From Candidatus Woesearchaeota archaeon (lineage in GTDB: Archaea; Nanobdellota; Nanobdellia; Woesearchaeales; JAFGLG01), in NCBI GenBank assembly GCA_016928155.1, contig JAFGLG010000009.1, forward strand, positions 123,688 to 187,687: a DNA stretch of 64,000 nucleotides, written 5' to 3'. Positions within the stretch are counted from its first letter, which is position 1, and each line of letters starts with the position of its first letter. The notes under the pieces are model-generated. The model had not been told where the DNA came from. It searched no databases and was given only the letters and a program-made list of their open reading frames with translations. This document shows positions 18,578-26,352 of the stretch, piece by piece. Both the position numbers and the translations under genes were made by a program.

Positions 18578-19111
18578 TTATTTACAATCTTCTGGACAAT
18601 TACAATCATTTTCTAAGTAAACACCCCCATCACAGTTTCCATCCCCACATTTAAAACAAGCCATTCTTGATGCACCTATCGTACTCGGTGTCACAGAACA
18701 ATCTTTTTCATAATGGGCAATTTTTATTGCTTTTAATCCGGGGCAACATGATTCAGAATTATCCAAATCCACTGTCTGATAATCCCTGATACACGGTTTT
18801 TCTTCACCAGTACAATCTTCTGGGCAGTTACACTTATTCTCTTCATGTTCAGTATTGCAAACACCATTACCACAAGGTGCGCAAATTGATAATCCACCTA
18901 TGGAAATAGGTCCGGGACACTCACCTTGATATCCTCCCTGCCCATTGATTGGTTTTAGGCCATTACAGCAAATTTCATTTGGGATGGGGATTGTGTTACC
19001 CTCTGAGGAACATGATTTTACTGATGGCTTGTTTCTAATAACAAAAGCCCCGATTGAGATAATGCTAATCATTAATAAAATGAAGATAAATGTGATTGTT
19101 TTTTTGCTCAT
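18578..19111 (-). CDS. Membrane-anchored Cys-rich protein with an internal duplication
   Basis: 177 residues with one N-terminal hydrophobic helix (residues ~5-25; no lipobox cysteine at its end). The rest is two copies of a ~70-residue module: CCNGLKPI...CAPCGNGVCNTEHEENKCNCPEDC and CCPGLKAI...CFKCGDGNC...ENDCNCPEDC. The 'CGNGxCxxxExxxxCxxDC' pattern is a common extracellular Cys-rich motif in archaeal surface proteins. Promoter: a TTATTTATATC box about 10-15 nt upstream is unusually close. Function unknown. Confidence 0.7.
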   Translation of the reverse strand: MSKKTITFIFILLMISIISIGAFVIRNKPSVKSCSSEGNTIPIPNEICCNGLKPINGQGGYQGECPGPISIGGLSICAPCGNGVCNTEHEENKCNCPEDCTGEEKPCIRDYQTVDLDNSESCCPGLKAIKIAHYEKDCSVTPSTIGASRMACFKCGDGNCDGGVYLENDCNCPEDCK

Positions 19112-19137
19112 ATAGATATAAATAAGTGGATTCTTTA

Positions 19138-19210
19138 TAAAATTTACTTACAGCTGGTTTGTAATTGCACATAATCCAGATTCATCATCACAGAGAAGGT
19201 GTAAATTTTA
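19138..19210. repeat. Ten-bp inverted repeat between divergent genes
   Basis: TAAAATTTAC (19138-19147) and GTAAATTTTA (19201-19210) are exact inverted copies 53 bp apart in the divergent promoter region of the Cys-rich gene and the membrane protein at 19271. They may be operator arms or part of a transcript hairpin. Confidence 0.4.
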
Positions 19211-19270
19211 ACCCATCCTGAAGCTTACTTTCTGATATAAATAGAGGCATCACATTTGTGATTTTTGGTG

Positions 19271-20404
19271 ATGCAAATGAAAGCCATAAATTGGACAATA
19301 ATCTTGATATTTTTGGCCAGCTGTGTGACAGCCTCAATGCCATATCCAGCCCAAGGATTTGGAGTGAGCGAATATTATTCAGTATATTTTGACGGAGAGG
19401 GAGAAGCCACAGTAGGAGCAAAACTGCAAGTAACTGATTATGATGGAAAGCTTGAGAAGATAACAATAGAGGTGCCAGGACAATCAAGGATGATACATAC
19501 ACTCCAAAGAGTCGGCGCGGGATATTCCAAGATAGAATACAACAAAGAGACCCTATCAAAATCAGTGAAGTACACACTCTATCTTGAAGATGAACTGGAA
19601 GAAGGAGAGATGGGAGATATAATACTCTACTATAAAGCAACAGGATATGCAGATGAGAAGTTAGGGGTGTTCGGGTTTGACTTCGAAAGCATCAAATGGA
19701 AGTATGACACAGATTATGCAAGAGTGGCTGTGAATGTCGGGCCAGATTTGTATCTCAAAGGAGGGGAGAGCAGGATAGACTATCGGCAGAACCTTGTCTC
19801 ATTCGAAGCAGCATCAACAAAGATGGATTCTGCTGCGATAGAAGGATTCGGCAATTCAATAACATACCAAAGCGGGTATGTAAAGGAAGCAAGAGGACTT
19901 GATCCATGGGAGAGCTTCCATGTAGAAGGGGAATACTCAAAGAGCCGGTTCTCAATCCACAAAGGAAAGATAATATTAGGCCTTCTAGGAACATGCATAG
20001 TAGTGTGGCTGCTTGTGCTGATTATTGGAAAGATAAAATTAAGAAAGCCAAGGAGCAAGACTGTCAGAGTGATAGGAGCTGGGGCAGCATCTGCGTTTTT
20101 ATTCACAATCAGCTGGAGCCTGATGTACTACTCGATCAGGTGGATGGACAGGATGATGAGAAGCAGGCAAGAAGAGCTCATCATGCCACTGATTGCTGTG
20201 ATGGCAGCAGGGCTGATGCTTGCAATAGTGTTCGGACCACCAATCTATATCGGACTGAGATATGGATTTGGGAGTGGATTGATGACATTCATCTCATTCA
20301 TTGCAGCATTATTCCTGATAATAATATTTCTGGTTGTCTTCATTAATGGAAGCAGCCATATAGGGCCGATGCATGCAGTTGCTGAAATAGCAATGAGTGT
20401 CTAG
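19271..20404 (+). CDS. Exported/membrane protein with N-terminal ectodomain and four C-terminal membrane helices
   Basis: ATG 19271 (or 19277) follows GATATAAATA at 19234 by ~30 nt. The 377-residue product has a signal sequence, a ~200-residue beta-rich ectodomain (GEATVGAKLQVTDYDGKL..ITIEVPG), and four hydrophobic helices: IILGLLGTCIVVWLLVLII, VIGAGAASAFLFTISWSL, LIMPLIAVMAAGLMLAIV and MTFISFIAALFLIIIFLVV. The layout resembles DUF2207/DUF4349-like or oligosaccharide-related archaeal membrane proteins, but I cannot name the family. It ends in TAG, next to a pair of GACGCGACTAAAC-type motifs. Confidence 0.6.
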   Translation: MQMKAINWTIILIFLASCVTASMPYPAQGFGVSEYYSVYFDGEGEATVGAKLQVTDYDGKLEKITIEVPGQSRMIHTLQRVGAGYSKIEYNKETLSKSVKYTLYLEDELEEGEMGDIILYYKATGYADEKLGVFGFDFESIKWKYDTDYARVAVNVGPDLYLKGGESRIDYRQNLVSFEAASTKMDSAAIEGFGNSITYQSGYVKEARGLDPWESFHVEGEYSKSRFSIHKGKIILGLLGTCIVVWLLVLIIGKIKLRKPRSKTVRVIGAGAASAFLFTISWSLMYYSIRWMDRMMRSRQEELIMPLIAVMAAGLMLAIVFGPPIYIGLRYGFGSGLMTFISFIAALFLIIIFLVVFINGSSHIGPMHAVAEIAMSV

Positions 20405-20453
20405 ACGCGACTAAACGGCAGCAGAGAAGGTGAGGGATTAGTCGATTAGACGC
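20402..20453. repeat. Two GTCG/CGAC-type motifs between convergent genes
   Basis: TAGACGCGACTAAACGG (20403-20419) and ATTAGTCGATTAGACG (20438-20453) are inverted relatives of each other and of the repeat cluster at 25441-25683, which contains TAGACGCGATTAGTCG. They lie in the 49-bp gap between convergent stop codons. Confidence 0.5.
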
Positions 20454-20651
20454 TCATTCGCTATGATCACAGAAACCAGAATCATCTGCATCAATAAACC
20501 TGTTGCATGAACCAGGAGCAGGATCAAGAGCCATACCAAAAGGACAGGATGATTGCGGCTCTGGAGCTGAGGGCCCGGTGACTTCTGCAGCAGTGCAGCC
20601 TGCCAATAATATCATGCAAACAATAAGAATGGGCGCGACTAAACGGATCAT
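20454..20651 (-). CDS. Small lipoprotein with a C-terminal DADDSGFCD motif
   Basis: ATG 20651 is chosen because AGGAGGT lies 6 nt upstream and the lipobox LLAG|C then falls at residue ~18. The 65-residue product ends in CPFGMALDPAPGSCNRFIDADDSGFCDHS. This C-x-G-x3-D-x2-PG-x-C-x3-D-x-D-x2-G-x-CD pattern is known at the ends of ferredoxin-like and FMN-binding membrane redox proteins. It overlaps the DUF4405-like gene by ATGA, so the three small genes here form one unit, probably a membrane redox component. Confidence 0.7.
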   Translation of the reverse strand: MIRLVAPILIVCMILLAGCTAAEVTGPSAPEPQSSCPFGMALDPAPGSCNRFIDADDSGFCDHSE

Positions 20652-20902
20652 TGAGACCTCCTGAAGAATGATCTTGTCATTGCAGCAATCCATCCCCAAT
20701 GGAGGATCAGATGGACAAGGACAAGAAGACCCATGACAACACCAGACAAATCATGAACAGGGTTGATAATCCTGAAATCAACCCAGCCAAAGATGATGCC
20801 AAACTTCACAGCCAAGAACTTTATGAGACCTGTGAAGAAAACCAGGAAAAAAGAAATTGCCAGCAGGAGATCTACAAAGTAATTGAGCTTAGCCCTATTC
20901 AT
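20648..20902 (-). CDS. DUF4405-like small membrane protein (cytochrome b-type helices)
   Basis: 84 residues with two or three membrane helices. 'NPVHDLSGVVMGLLVLVHLILHWGWI' spans residues ~47-72 and contains three histidines (HDLSG, VH, LHW) on helix faces, as in DUF4405/cytochrome b561-like proteins where His pairs can ligate heme. The start overlaps the preceding gene by 4 nt and the stop overlaps the next start. Together with the lipoprotein carrying the Cys/Asp motif this suggests a minimal membrane electron-transfer module. Confidence 0.65.
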   Translation of the reverse strand: MNRAKLNYFVDLLLAISFFLVFFTGLIKFLAVKFGIIFGWVDFRIINPVHDLSGVVMGLLVLVHLILHWGWIAAMTRSFFRRSQ

Positions 20903-21180
20903 CTTTTCATCAACTCTTTCATCATCCCAGGGATGTCCTTCTTTGAGATATCATCAGTCTTCTTTGCCACAGCAAACAATGGAAGACCCAGGACCATGAT
21001 GATCGCAAGAAAAAGGCCCATGCCGAACTGGAAATCAATGCCCTTGTAGATGCCGAAGATGATAATAACTGCAAAAAGGAAAGAGACAAGAACAACATTC
21101 CTTATGATGCGCTCATAATGGTCATACCTTATCCAAAGATCAAACAATCTCAACACAAAAACCTTATCCTGCTTGTTCAT
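20899..21180 (-). CDS. Small two-helix membrane protein
   Basis: ATG 21180 has GAAGGGTGA 6 nt upstream, better than the GTG at 21189. The 93-residue product has two central hydrophobic helices (VVLVSFLFAVIIIFGIY and MGLFLAIIMVLGLPLFAVA) between charged ends. It is the first gene of the three-gene unit with the DUF4405-like protein. Family not recognised. Confidence 0.6.
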   Translation of the reverse strand: MNKQDKVFVLRLFDLWIRYDHYERIIRNVVLVSFLFAVIIIFGIYKGIDFQFGMGLFLAIIMVLGLPLFAVAKKTDDISKKDIPGMMKELMKR

Positions 21181-21259
21181 GCATATCACCCTTCTTTCAA
21201 TGCCAAAACATCATTCCCAAAATATTATTTTAAAATAATATTATCAATCACTTTGCCAA

Positions 21260-21778
21260 TCACTTCGATAGCTTCTCAAAGAGATGCACAAAGACATCCT
21301 TCGGGACATCAAGGCCGGCTGCAACAAAAGCTTCAGCCAAGGCCTTAGGCCTCTTATCATCATACTCATCATATCTGCCTGGAAGCCTGAAATTATACAG
21401 ATTCGAGATGGTGTGCTCATTCATGTGACCCTCATTGATCTTCAGGGACACAGGCTTTGAGTTCTCCCTGATCATCCTGGCATCCTTGTCATAATGATAG
21501 CCATCCAGATGGACTTTCTCATCAATCATGAAGCCATGCTGGGAAAGCTCAAAAAGAACAAGGTCACCCACTATCTTATCATAATCATTCTCAGAAATAT
21601 ATGCCTGGATATCCTTGTTTATGAAGCTCGAGAAATCCTTCTTTGCCTTGGGAAGCTCAACAGTCCTGCCAAGATACTTGAGTGTCTTCTGCCGGGCAGT
21701 CTTCCGCTTCTTGTCCCATGTATTGGAGACAAGATAAGAATACCGCACCCCCTTTATCTTCTTCAATCTCACAAACAT
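21260..21778 (-). CDS. Conserved hypothetical protein with an IS1634-transposase-like N-terminus
   Basis: 172 residues. The first ~45 (MFVRLKKIKGVRYSYLV...KTARQKTLKYLGR) resemble the N-terminal segment of IS1634/IS4-group transposases and of a family of stand-alone archaeal hypothetical proteins. No DDE catalytic region follows; the length fits the stand-alone family, so I do not call it a truncated transposase. A CTTTTTAAAAGG box is centred 26 nt before ATG 21778. Function unknown. Confidence 0.55.
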   Translation of the reverse strand: MFVRLKKIKGVRYSYLVSNTWDKKRKTARQKTLKYLGRTVELPKAKKDFSSFINKDIQAYISENDYDKIVGDLVLFELSQHGFMIDEKVHLDGYHYDKDARMIRENSKPVSLKINEGHMNEHTISNLYNFRLPGRYDEYDDKRPKALAEAFVAAGLDVPKDVFVHLFEKLSK

Positions 21779-21846
21779 TTTCTGGCTTAGGCACCAGTCC
21801 TTTTAAAAAGGTTATTGTTTTGGAGAATATAAAAGAAAATGAAAAA

Positions 21847-22947
21847 TCAAAATTTGAAGCGCTTCTCAAGCCTTATTGCAGAGTTGATGTCCCCAGAATC
21901 TAAGTCCTGGGAAAGCTCTAATCTAACCTGGAGATCATCCCTGGTGTAACCGCCGATGAGACCGGCAGATCTTGTGTGCGAATCAGGATCCCTGACATCT
22001 GAGTATGAAGCGCCAAGCCAGAATCTGCCGCGGACAAACTTCAACACTTCTCCGCTGACATCTCTTGTGCCTTCGGATGGGCTGATATATCTAAATCTCA
22101 AACAGAGATCCTTACCTCTCTGATCCATCTCCGGCACAATGTACCTGAATGGGTTAGATGCGATGAACTCAGCATCATTGCCCATGAGATCATCATCCAA
22201 CATCCCTATTGAATCCCCGAGCGTAAGGGCATCAACACCAGTTGAATCCAAGGAAGCATCCACACCATAAATCCTCAGATCAGAACACCGGCCTCTTGTA
22301 AAGAATGCCTTGAAGACAGGTCCATGGTCGTTCGGCATGGAAACAACGTAAGTGTCTGAGCTGTTGCGATGCGCATAACCCAAGAAAACAGGATCGAAGA
22401 AGATGAATGCATCACCCCTGAACTCATCCTTGCCACCCTGCCTGTTGATGAGTGCATCAAAGCCATAAACACCATCCCTGAACTGCACACCACCAAAAGC
22501 TGCATCGGAATCAGGCAAATCTGCGTGACCTGCAACAATGGTGAGCTGCCTGATAGGTGAGTAGAGCAGCTTGAATACTGGGCTTGAATCCCCCGCTGTA
22601 TCAGAGGCAACAGCCTTTAGTGTAAGGTCATTCAGTTTCAGATCCAAAGCACCTGTTGAGGTGTCTGAATCTGTGTGATGCTCTGCACCTATCTTGAAAC
22701 CATCTGCAGTGTAAAGCAAGGTGGTTGCGGACTCCAGATTCAAAGGAGTATCAACCACAGTCTCCCAGACCCTGAACTCATCTGCATGAGCTGAAGGCAC
22801 AAGATCTGCCCTTAGAAGCTGGCCAGCAAAAGGAATGGCAAATGTAGCAGCTAAGGCAAGTGATGCGGCCTTCCTAGCCAGACCATAATAAGCATCCTTA
22901 ACATTGTGATATAATCCACTTAGCTGGTTTTGGGTTTTGTTGACCAT
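21847..22947 (-). CDS. Exported beta-rich protein, outer-membrane-porin-like
   Basis: From ATG 22947 (366 residues) the product has a long N-region, a hydrophobic stretch (AASLALAATFAIPFAG) and a cleavage site SAHA|DE near 55. The mature part consists of alternating-hydrophobicity strands joined by polar turns (TLLYTADGFKIGAEH, LDLKLNDLTLKAVA, RFWLGASYSDVRD, LQVRLELSQDLDSG) and ends IRLEKRFKF, with a terminal Phe like bacterial outer-membrane beta barrels. DPANN archaea are not known to have such an outer membrane. A surface beta propeller or fibre is an alternative. A second start at 22995 would add 16 residues but would lie upstream of the TATA element. Confidence 0.6.
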   Translation of the reverse strand: MVNKTQNQLSGLYHNVKDAYYGLARKAASLALAATFAIPFAGQLLRADLVPSAHADEFRVWETVVDTPLNLESATTLLYTADGFKIGAEHHTDSDTSTGALDLKLNDLTLKAVASDTAGDSSPVFKLLYSPIRQLTIVAGHADLPDSDAAFGGVQFRDGVYGFDALINRQGGKDEFRGDAFIFFDPVFLGYAHRNSSDTYVVSMPNDHGPVFKAFFTRGRCSDLRIYGVDASLDSTGVDALTLGDSIGMLDDDLMGNDAEFIASNPFRYIVPEMDQRGKDLCLRFRYISPSEGTRDVSGEVLKFVRGRFWLGASYSDVRDPDSHTRSAGLIGGYTRDDLQVRLELSQDLDSGDINSAIRLEKRFKF

Positions 22948-22971
22948 TGTAGAGTAGTTAATAATTTGGGG

Positions 22972-22985
22972 AATATTTAAATATT
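22972..22985. promoter_or_regulatory. Shared palindromic TATA element for two divergent genes
   Basis: AATATTTAAATATT is a perfect 14-bp palindrome centred at 22978.5, about 32 nt from both divergent ATGs (22947 on minus, 23011 on plus). No other TATA-like box lies between them. One element may therefore serve both promoters. Confidence 0.55.
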
Positions 22986-23010
22986 TGTTCTCCAATTATA
23001 GATACCAAAA

Positions 23011-23727
23011 ATGGATGTTTCAATATTTGAAGAAATAGGATTCACAAATGCAGAGACCAAAGTATATCTGGCGCTGCTGGAACTAGGGAACACAACAGCG
23101 GGCCCTGTACTGAAAAAAACAGGATTACAAAATTCAGTAGTGCATCTAACATTGAAGAAACTTGTGGGAAAAGGGTATGTCAGCTTTGTGCTCAAAGGCA
23201 AGAGAAGATATTATCAGGCAGCGGATCCTAAACACATACTGACATCAATAAAGGAAAGAGAGAGAAAATTCCAATCAATATTGCCTGAATTGGAATTAAA
23301 AAGAGAAATGAGCACAAATCTGCCAGAAGCAGAAGTATATGAAGGCCTGGCAGGATTCAAGAACATGATATATGATGCGGTGGGATCCTTGAAGAAAGGG
23401 GATGAATGGCTGTTCTTCAGCTTCTATTCTGAGGACCAAAAATATGATATTGTACATGAATTCTACAAGAACCTAGATGAAGCAAGACTACAGAAAGGAG
23501 CAATAGTCAAGGGGCTTCTACCAAAACACATACAAATAAGAGAGCGAGGGGCAAAGGTCAAACTTAAGATTGCGGATTTCCCGATATTGACCAATATCAC
23601 AATACTCAAAGACAGGGTGCTGTTCACGCCGTTCGGGGAGAAGCCTATAAGCTTCATGATCAAATCAGGAGAACTGTCAAATATGTTCATAAATTATTTT
23701 TATGAAATATGGAACAAGGTGGATTGA
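23011..23727 (+). CDS. TrmB-family transcriptional regulator
   Basis: 238 residues. Residues ~1-70 form the TrmB winged helix (FEEIGFTNAETKVYLALLELG, then HLTLKKLVGKGYVSFVLKGKRRYYQAADP). The C-terminal part (~95-235) matches the TrmB effector-binding half (EVYEGLAGFKNMIYDAVGSLKKGDEWLFF..). TrmB proteins usually regulate sugar transport or metabolism, but shorter paralogues exist. It shares a promoter region with the beta-barrel-like gene, a likely target. The next gene (NUDIX) starts 1 nt after its stop. Confidence 0.85.
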   Translation: MDVSIFEEIGFTNAETKVYLALLELGNTTAGPVLKKTGLQNSVVHLTLKKLVGKGYVSFVLKGKRRYYQAADPKHILTSIKERERKFQSILPELELKREMSTNLPEAEVYEGLAGFKNMIYDAVGSLKKGDEWLFFSFYSEDQKYDIVHEFYKNLDEARLQKGAIVKGLLPKHIQIRERGAKVKLKIADFPILTNITILKDRVLFTPFGEKPISFMIKSGELSNMFINYFYEIWNKVD

Positions 23728-23728
23728 G

Positions 23729-24166
23729 ATGAAAAAAATGGAGAGACCGGGAGTCGGACTGGGAGTGGTCATTGAAAAAGAGGGCAAGATAGTCCTTGGC
23801 AAAAGAACTAACACCCATGGAGATGAGATGTGGTGCTGCCCAGGGGGACATCTGGAGCTCAATGAGAGATTCGAGGAATGCGCAAAACGGGAAGCAAAAG
23901 AAGAGACAGACATGGATATCGGAGAGGCAGAATGCTTCGGGATCACAAATGACCTAGTCAAGGAATGGGGCACACATTATATCACAATATGCATGAAAGC
24001 AACACAATTCAAAGGCAAGCCAAAGGTGATGGAGCCTGATAAATTCATTGAGGTTGGCTGGTATCCATTGGACAATCTGCCGAAGCCTCTCTTCCCTCCA
24101 ACAAGGAAGATGATCGGATTATTCAAATCAGGAGGAGTCTTCAACAAAGATGAGCAAGAAGCATAA
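23729..24166 (+). CDS. NUDIX hydrolase
   Basis: 145 residues from ATG 23729, directly after the TrmB stop. The NUDIX box GGHLELNERFEECAKREAKEET (G-x5-E-x7-R-E-x2-E-E) is complete, with conserved acidic metal ligands. It resembles MutT/ADP-ribose-type short NUDIX enzymes cleaving nucleoside diphosphate-X compounds; substrate undetermined. It overlaps the next gene by 17 bp, so co-translation is likely. Confidence 0.85.
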   Translation: MKKMERPGVGLGVVIEKEGKIVLGKRTNTHGDEMWCCPGGHLELNERFEECAKREAKEETDMDIGEAECFGITNDLVKEWGTHYITICMKATQFKGKPKVMEPDKFIEVGWYPLDNLPKPLFPPTRKMIGLFKSGGVFNKDEQEA

Positions 24167-24698
24167 AGTCATCACAGTCACAGGGACGCCAGGGACAGGC
24201 AAGACAACCATAGCCAAGAGGCTCGCAAAGATGTCAGGATCCAGGTATGTTGATGTAAATCAGATAATCAGAAAAGAGAGACTGAGCGAAGGCTTTGATC
24301 GCAAAAGGAGATGCAAGATAATAGATGCAAAGAGACTGAATAAGGCGCTGATCAAGGCAATCAGGGAATCAGAAAAAGGGTTAGTCATTGATTCTCATCT
24401 TTCACATTACCTCCCAAAGAAATATGTGGATCTTTGCATTGTCACGAGATGTGATATAAAAACCTTGAACAGAAGACTGAAGAAAAGGGGATACACCAAG
24501 GCCAAGATCAGAGAGAACCTGAATGCAGAGATATTTGACACAATATGGCTTGAAGCAAGACAGGTTAGGCACCATGTAATCAGTGCTTATACAAGCAATA
24601 GGTGGGTTATATCTCACTTTCTATCAGATTTTGACAAATTTATTAAAGGGAAAGGCAGCTTAAAAAAGGAATATAAAAAGGGAAAAATAGGGGTGTAA
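24150..24698 (+). CDS. Adenylate kinase AK6/Fap7 family NTPase
   Basis: 182 residues with Walker A GTPGTGKTTIAKRLA near residue 11, 'VIDSHLSHYLP' (NMP-binding/Walker B area, ~78), 'CIVTRCDIKTLNRRLKKRGY' and 'KIRENLNAEIFD', the pattern of archaeal/eukaryal AK6 (Fap7). These small kinases act in 40S/30S subunit maturation and have NMP kinase and ATPase activity. The end carries an extra basic tail. Confidence 0.85.
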   Translation: MSKKHKVITVTGTPGTGKTTIAKRLAKMSGSRYVDVNQIIRKERLSEGFDRKRRCKIIDAKRLNKALIKAIRESEKGLVIDSHLSHYLPKKYVDLCIVTRCDIKTLNRRLKKRGYTKAKIRENLNAEIFDTIWLEARQVRHHVISAYTSNRWVISHFLSDFDKFIKGKGSLKKEYKKGKIGV

Positions 24699-24699
24699 A

Positions 24700-25437
24700 A
24701 TGGGTTTATTTGACCTATTCAGAAAAAAAGAGACAGCAGAAATCGTCAATAAGGATGATATGCACTATGCATTCACAAAAGTCAAATATGATGTCTCTAA
24801 TATAAATAATTGGCTAAATTATCTTCATTCTGAAAATAAAGATGCAAAAAACACTTTACATGAGCTAAAGCAAGGACATTTCATCTCTAAAACAGACATA
24901 GAGCATTTGAAAGGATGGATTGATCATTTCAACCAATTTAATGGCCAGATGATTGGTTATATAAAGGAATTAAACCATAATTTAGGGGAGCTTAACTCTC
25001 ACTTTTCACATATTTCTACTGAAATTGAGGCTCTAAAAGCACAAAAAGGAGTTCCTGAGCATGAGAAAGAGGCTATAAAACATGAATTAAAGGCACATAT
25101 TACAGAATTCTTAGAGCAGGAACTCTCTAAAAGGCCCATAGAGAAGGCCCCGGAACCTATATCCCCACCTGTCAAAACAGCTCCTGAAGGGGTATTAGAC
25201 GAGTTTAGACGGGATCTGAGCATATCTGAGAAGACCATACTTCTTGAGCTCTGCAAGACAGAAAAAGGCCTTACCTATAAGGATCTGGCTATTCTGACCA
25301 ATAAGAGCCCAAATACTGTCAAAAACCAGATAAACAGCATAAAGAACAAAGGATTCCCCCTAAAAGAGCATATAAGCCTTAAAGGAAAGGTATTTTACCT
25401 TGAAGAGCGCTTAAAGAAGATACTTCTAAACAGCTAA
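24700..25437 (+). CDS. Coiled-coil protein with C-terminal helix-turn-helix; possible site-specific DNA-binding protein
   Basis: 245 residues. The N-terminus MGLFDLFRKKE is a short amphipathic segment that could touch membrane. Residues ~20-150 are helical with heptad-like spacing; a Pro-rich linker follows (KAPEPISPPVKTAPE); residues ~170-240 form a winged/HTH domain (SISEKTILLELCKTEKGLTYKDLAILTNKSPNTVKNQINSIK, abbreviated: LTYKDLAILTNKSPNTVKNQ) with a terminal beta wing. Codon and base usage is more T-rich than its neighbours. It ends 3 bp before a dense cluster of GTCGAC-centred palindromes, so a protein-site pair (segregation or autoregulation) is a reasonable inference, unproven. Confidence 0.6.
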   Translation: MGLFDLFRKKETAEIVNKDDMHYAFTKVKYDVSNINNWLNYLHSENKDAKNTLHELKQGHFISKTDIEHLKGWIDHFNQFNGQMIGYIKELNHNLGELNSHFSHISTEIEALKAQKGVPEHEKEAIKHELKAHITEFLEQELSKRPIEKAPEPISPPVKTAPEGVLDEFRRDLSISEKTILLELCKTEKGLTYKDLAILTNKSPNTVKNQINSIKNKGFPLKEHISLKGKVFYLEERLKKILLNS

Positions 25438-25440
25438 TCG

Positions 25441-25683
25441 CGTTTAGTCGACTAGTTTGGCGTTTAAACGCGTCTAAACGGCTTTAACCTATTAATATTT
25501 AGTTCTCAAGACATATGGAGCAACTTTATAAAATATAATTGTTTAGTCGACTAAACGGGTTTAGTCGTATCAATAGGCTTTATAGGCTCTATAATGGCTT
25601 AATTATTGAGACAAGACTGAGACAAGTATAGTCGACTATGGTCGACTAGTCGACTAAATTAGACGCGATTAGTCGTTTAGACG
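25441..25683. repeat. Cluster of GTTTAGTCGAC-type palindromes (candidate centromere, operator or origin-associated site)
   Basis: In 243 bp: TAGTCGACTA (25445-25454), CGTTTAAACG (25461-25470), GCGTCTAAACG (25470-25480), the perfect 16-mer GTTTAGTCGACTAAAC (25541-25556), GGTTTAGTCGT (25558-25568), ATAGTCGACTAT (25628-25639), GTCGAC (25641-25646), TAGTCGACTA (25647-25656) and TTAGACGCGATTAGTCG with GTTTAGACG (25659-25683). They are variants of one site around GTCGAC. No coding potential is evident. Confidence 0.7.
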
Positions 25684-25761
25684 GGCTGTTTTGATGGTTT
25701 TTATTATTTCTAGGATATATGGATTGGAGAATATATTAGATCTGCCACTTTAAATCTTTTC

Positions 25762-26251
25762 CATATAGAAGAATATTTATTATCCATATTTCTTAATTTC
25801 AATATAGTAAATAATATTGATCAAAAAAGTATGGATTTGAACAAAAAAGCAAGGTTTCTTGATGAAATTTTGAAGATATTATTTTCCATAATGTAAATAA
25901 TATAGGTTGAGTGGATTATGCTAAATAATTAATTTCTATATAGATAATAACAAAAATCACACTAATTTCCAACCTAGAGATATACTCAGTTTAAAGGATC
26001 AGAAAAGACAAAGAGTGAGGAGTTATGGATAGCTTAGAGATATTCCTGATATTCTCATGAAATCCCATCTAAGGCCTTTATGTGGTGTATGAACAAGGCT
26101 AACTAGGCAAATTTGATCTAGAAATATATTATTTTCAATATTATAAACAATAAAAGTGAGGTCTAGATATATGAAAATAATTAAGATGAATATCAAACAA
26201 AGGACATGAAAAATCAATAAAATAGTTAAATTTCAATATAGAAATTATAAA
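25762..26251. repeat. AT-rich gene-free stretch with recurring TTTC-ATATAG-AA motifs
   Basis: Downstream of the palindrome cluster the DNA stays non-coding to 26352. A degenerate motif recurs: TTTTCCATATAGAA (25768), TTTCAATATAGTAAATAAT (25797), TTTTCCATAATGTAAATAAT (25882), TTTCTATATAGATAATAA (25933), TTTTCAATATTATAAACAAT (26132) and TTTCAATATAGAAATTA (26231). The last two are followed by AAAAGTGAG. A 64-codon minus ORF here (26023-26217) looks spurious. The stretch could be an unwinding element, a set of binding sites or an RNA region; I see no known RNA. Confidence 0.45.
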
Positions 26252-26352
26252 AAGTGAGAGTTAAATGAATAATATGACTCACAATTGACGCAAAAATGAG
26301 GGAAAATAGGGTCGAGATAGGAAAATGAGGATAGAAGAGCTGAGAAGGTGGA

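Noticed and set aside
21260-21778. Truncated IS1634-type transposase
   Set aside because: Only the N-terminal segment is similar; there are no inverted repeats or DDE region, and stand-alone proteins of this size exist.
26023-26217. 64-residue hydrophobic minus-strand ORF
   Set aside because: AT-rich DNA on this strand gives Ile/Phe/Leu-rich translations by chance; no promoter or ribosome site supports it.
26265-26352. C/D-box small RNA upstream of the rlmH stop
   Set aside because: Isolated TGATGA- and CTGA-like strings are present but without paired C'/D' spacing.
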